DNA of 64,000 bases from positions 1 to 64,000 of the forward strand of contig CAWUHX010000211.1 of the NCBI GenBank assembly GCA_963922205.1, read 5' to 3'. A model generated the notes under the pieces. It ran no database searches. It had not been told where the DNA came from and worked only from the letters and a program-made list of their open reading frames with translations. This DNA is from Romanomermis culicivorax (lineage: Eukaryota > Nematoda > Enoplea > Mermithida > Mermithidae). Positions 62,635 through 64,000 of this stretch are shown here, one piece after another. The translations under genes were made by a program, and so were the position numbers. Position 1 is the first letter of the stretch. Every line of letters starts with the position of its first letter.

Positions 62635-64000
62635 GTAAGTCTGTAATTTCAATCTTATGGTTGAACTGGAAATATCCTTCGTCCGAGATCAAATAACTTT
62701 TTTGCGAAAATCAAAACATAATTTTTCATCGGGTTACGCCTGATTTTCCATCAGCATGTATTTTTTGTAAAGTTAGATTCGCTTTCAAAACTTTGCTTGG
62801 GTAGATTGTTCGTTGAACTTGCAAAACTTTGACTGAGGTTCAAAACATGGGTTTAGTTGAGATCTGATTTTTTCCGTGAAAATTCCCGCGAAACCAAACA
62901 GATAAAAATCAAGGTAATGTAATAACTGCGCTTTTCTTCACCCAAAGTCTTCCCCACATGGCTTAAATGCTGAAAAAAATAATTAAGGTGTAGCTTACAT
63001 GCATCATAAATTTTCGAAAGATTTGAAAATCATCTGACCCATCTTATGAGGCCGTGCATCCCAACCCACACCTGGGAAATGTGCTCACCTGCTGATATTT
63101 TTAACCAGATACAGAATGTTGTAAACCAGCAAGAGACCAAAAAATCTAGGTCAAAACATCACAAATCCTACAATTTCGAGTCGAAAACAGGCAACCAAAA
63201 TTCGAAAAAGTCAGGTAACCAATCGAAAATTTAGATTCATCGACCTGTAAGAACAGCCTAGCACTCACCTAAACTATAATATTGGGTCCACACCTCACCT
63301 AAACTATAATATTGGGTCCAAAGATCCGACTTTGACTAGAAGTTGCACATGGAATGGAAATTGCGCCATTTGATATTAGAAATAAGACAGATTTTTGATT
63401 TTTTCACTTGAAGCGAATTACTGTTTTTTGCGGCATACCTATTAGCGCAGCCGCTAACTTTCCTTTATTTGCAATACTTTTTCCTAGCGCGACTAAATTT
63501 TTCATTAGCGCAGACTCAATTTTATTAGCGCCGCGCAAAAAACGCAATGAAGCAAGTTTCCGTGGAGTCGAGGAAATTAAATTCTCCAATTTCGCAATTC
63601 ACCGAGCCAGAAATCATTCTTTTGATTTACATCACCACTCACGCGTAAAGATTCAAGATACTTTTGAATGCTTGGAGCTGAAGGAAAAACATTTCCTAGT
63701 TTCAACCACGATTTGGAATTATGGGTAATTTTTAGAGCTTTGAAATGACGGAATTTTTCAAGAAAGTCTGTCATGACAACGCTTCCTAGAGATATCGCAA
63801 GCTACTGTTGCAATTTAAGTAGGTACTAATTCTCTTTGCGCAAAAATTTTCTTATCTGCTCATTAACAAAATAGGGAAATGCGCCTCTATCATTCTCGTT
63901 CTCAATAGATTATAAAAATCTTCAAAACTAATTTGTATCTGCATGCAGTTCATGAGCAATACATATTAATTTCCTGGTTTTATCAATGATCCCCTCTACG
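62635..64000. other. DGKQ downstream intron, nothing coding recognised
   Basis: Contains a 29-bp tandem duplication (63268-63320, unit with ACCTAAACTATAATATTGGG) and three ATTAGCGC words at 63430-63525. No exon with DGK similarity was found, so the intron after exon 4 is at least 1.3 kb. Confidence 0.5.

Noticed and set aside
1-64000. CRISPR array, bacterial operons or rRNA genes
   Set aside because: No regularly spaced identical repeats, no ribosome-binding-site pattern and no rRNA-like sequence; the gene structure is eukaryotic.

Overview
This is eukaryotic, almost certainly invertebrate metazoan, nuclear DNA. It is AT-rich, its genes are split by GT-AG introns, and it is crowded with transposable elements. 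Two host genes can be named from translated exons, both on the + strand. The first is FANCI (Fanconi anaemia group I protein): 24 exons are visible from 8021 to 37635, covering roughly the last nine tenths of the protein, with the N-terminal exons not found. The second is the 5' part of a theta-type diacylglycerol kinase (DGKQ-like), with exons at 53341-53712, 61672-61751, 62383-62485 and 62546-62634, running off the right edge. Between them lies a probable third gene of unknown function (exons near 37910, 48393, 48497, 48560 and perhaps 52493). A weak minus-strand gene model lies at about 1077-4610. The phylum cannot be fixed from the sequence.

Layout. 1-1429: unassigned sequence that contains a match to a cDNA template-switch primer at 17-41, a possible library artefact. 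1430-4449: a Tc1/mariner-type element with 142-bp inverted repeats, holding nested hAT-like repeats. 4650-8020: nothing recognised. 8021-37635: FANCI, whose exons are mostly separated by introns of 55-1200 bp, with two exceptions, a 4.9-kb intron (8668-13537) and a 14.5-kb intron (22455-36910) packed with transposons. The larger intron holds a 5.5-kb hAT element containing a Harbinger-type element that itself contains a MITE, and also a tRNA-derived SINE split by another hAT MITE.

38368-47696: a full-length Ty3/gypsy LTR element on the minus strand, probably in an intron of the unknown gene. It has 895-bp LTRs that differ at three sites by eye, a TTGA target duplication, a primer-binding site, a polypurine tract, Gag with four zinc knuckles, and one 1675-codon frame. 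That frame reads envelope-like glycoprotein, then protease, reverse transcriptase, RNase H and the integrase zinc domain. The envelope-like gene therefore sits between gag and pro-pol rather than downstream of pol, which is the most unusual thing in the window. This copy looks dead: the reverse transcriptase catalytic box reads YLND, and a +1 frame change separates the integrase core.

47697-53340: exons of the unknown gene, a foldback element (48713-49824) and unassigned sequence. 53341-64000: the 5' end of the diacylglycerol kinase gene, with an 8-kb first coding intron that splits the first C1 domain.

FANCI acts in DNA interstrand-crosslink repair and the kinase in lipid signalling; nothing in the sequence links the two. 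All assignments come from reading translations against remembered family features; no database search was run.
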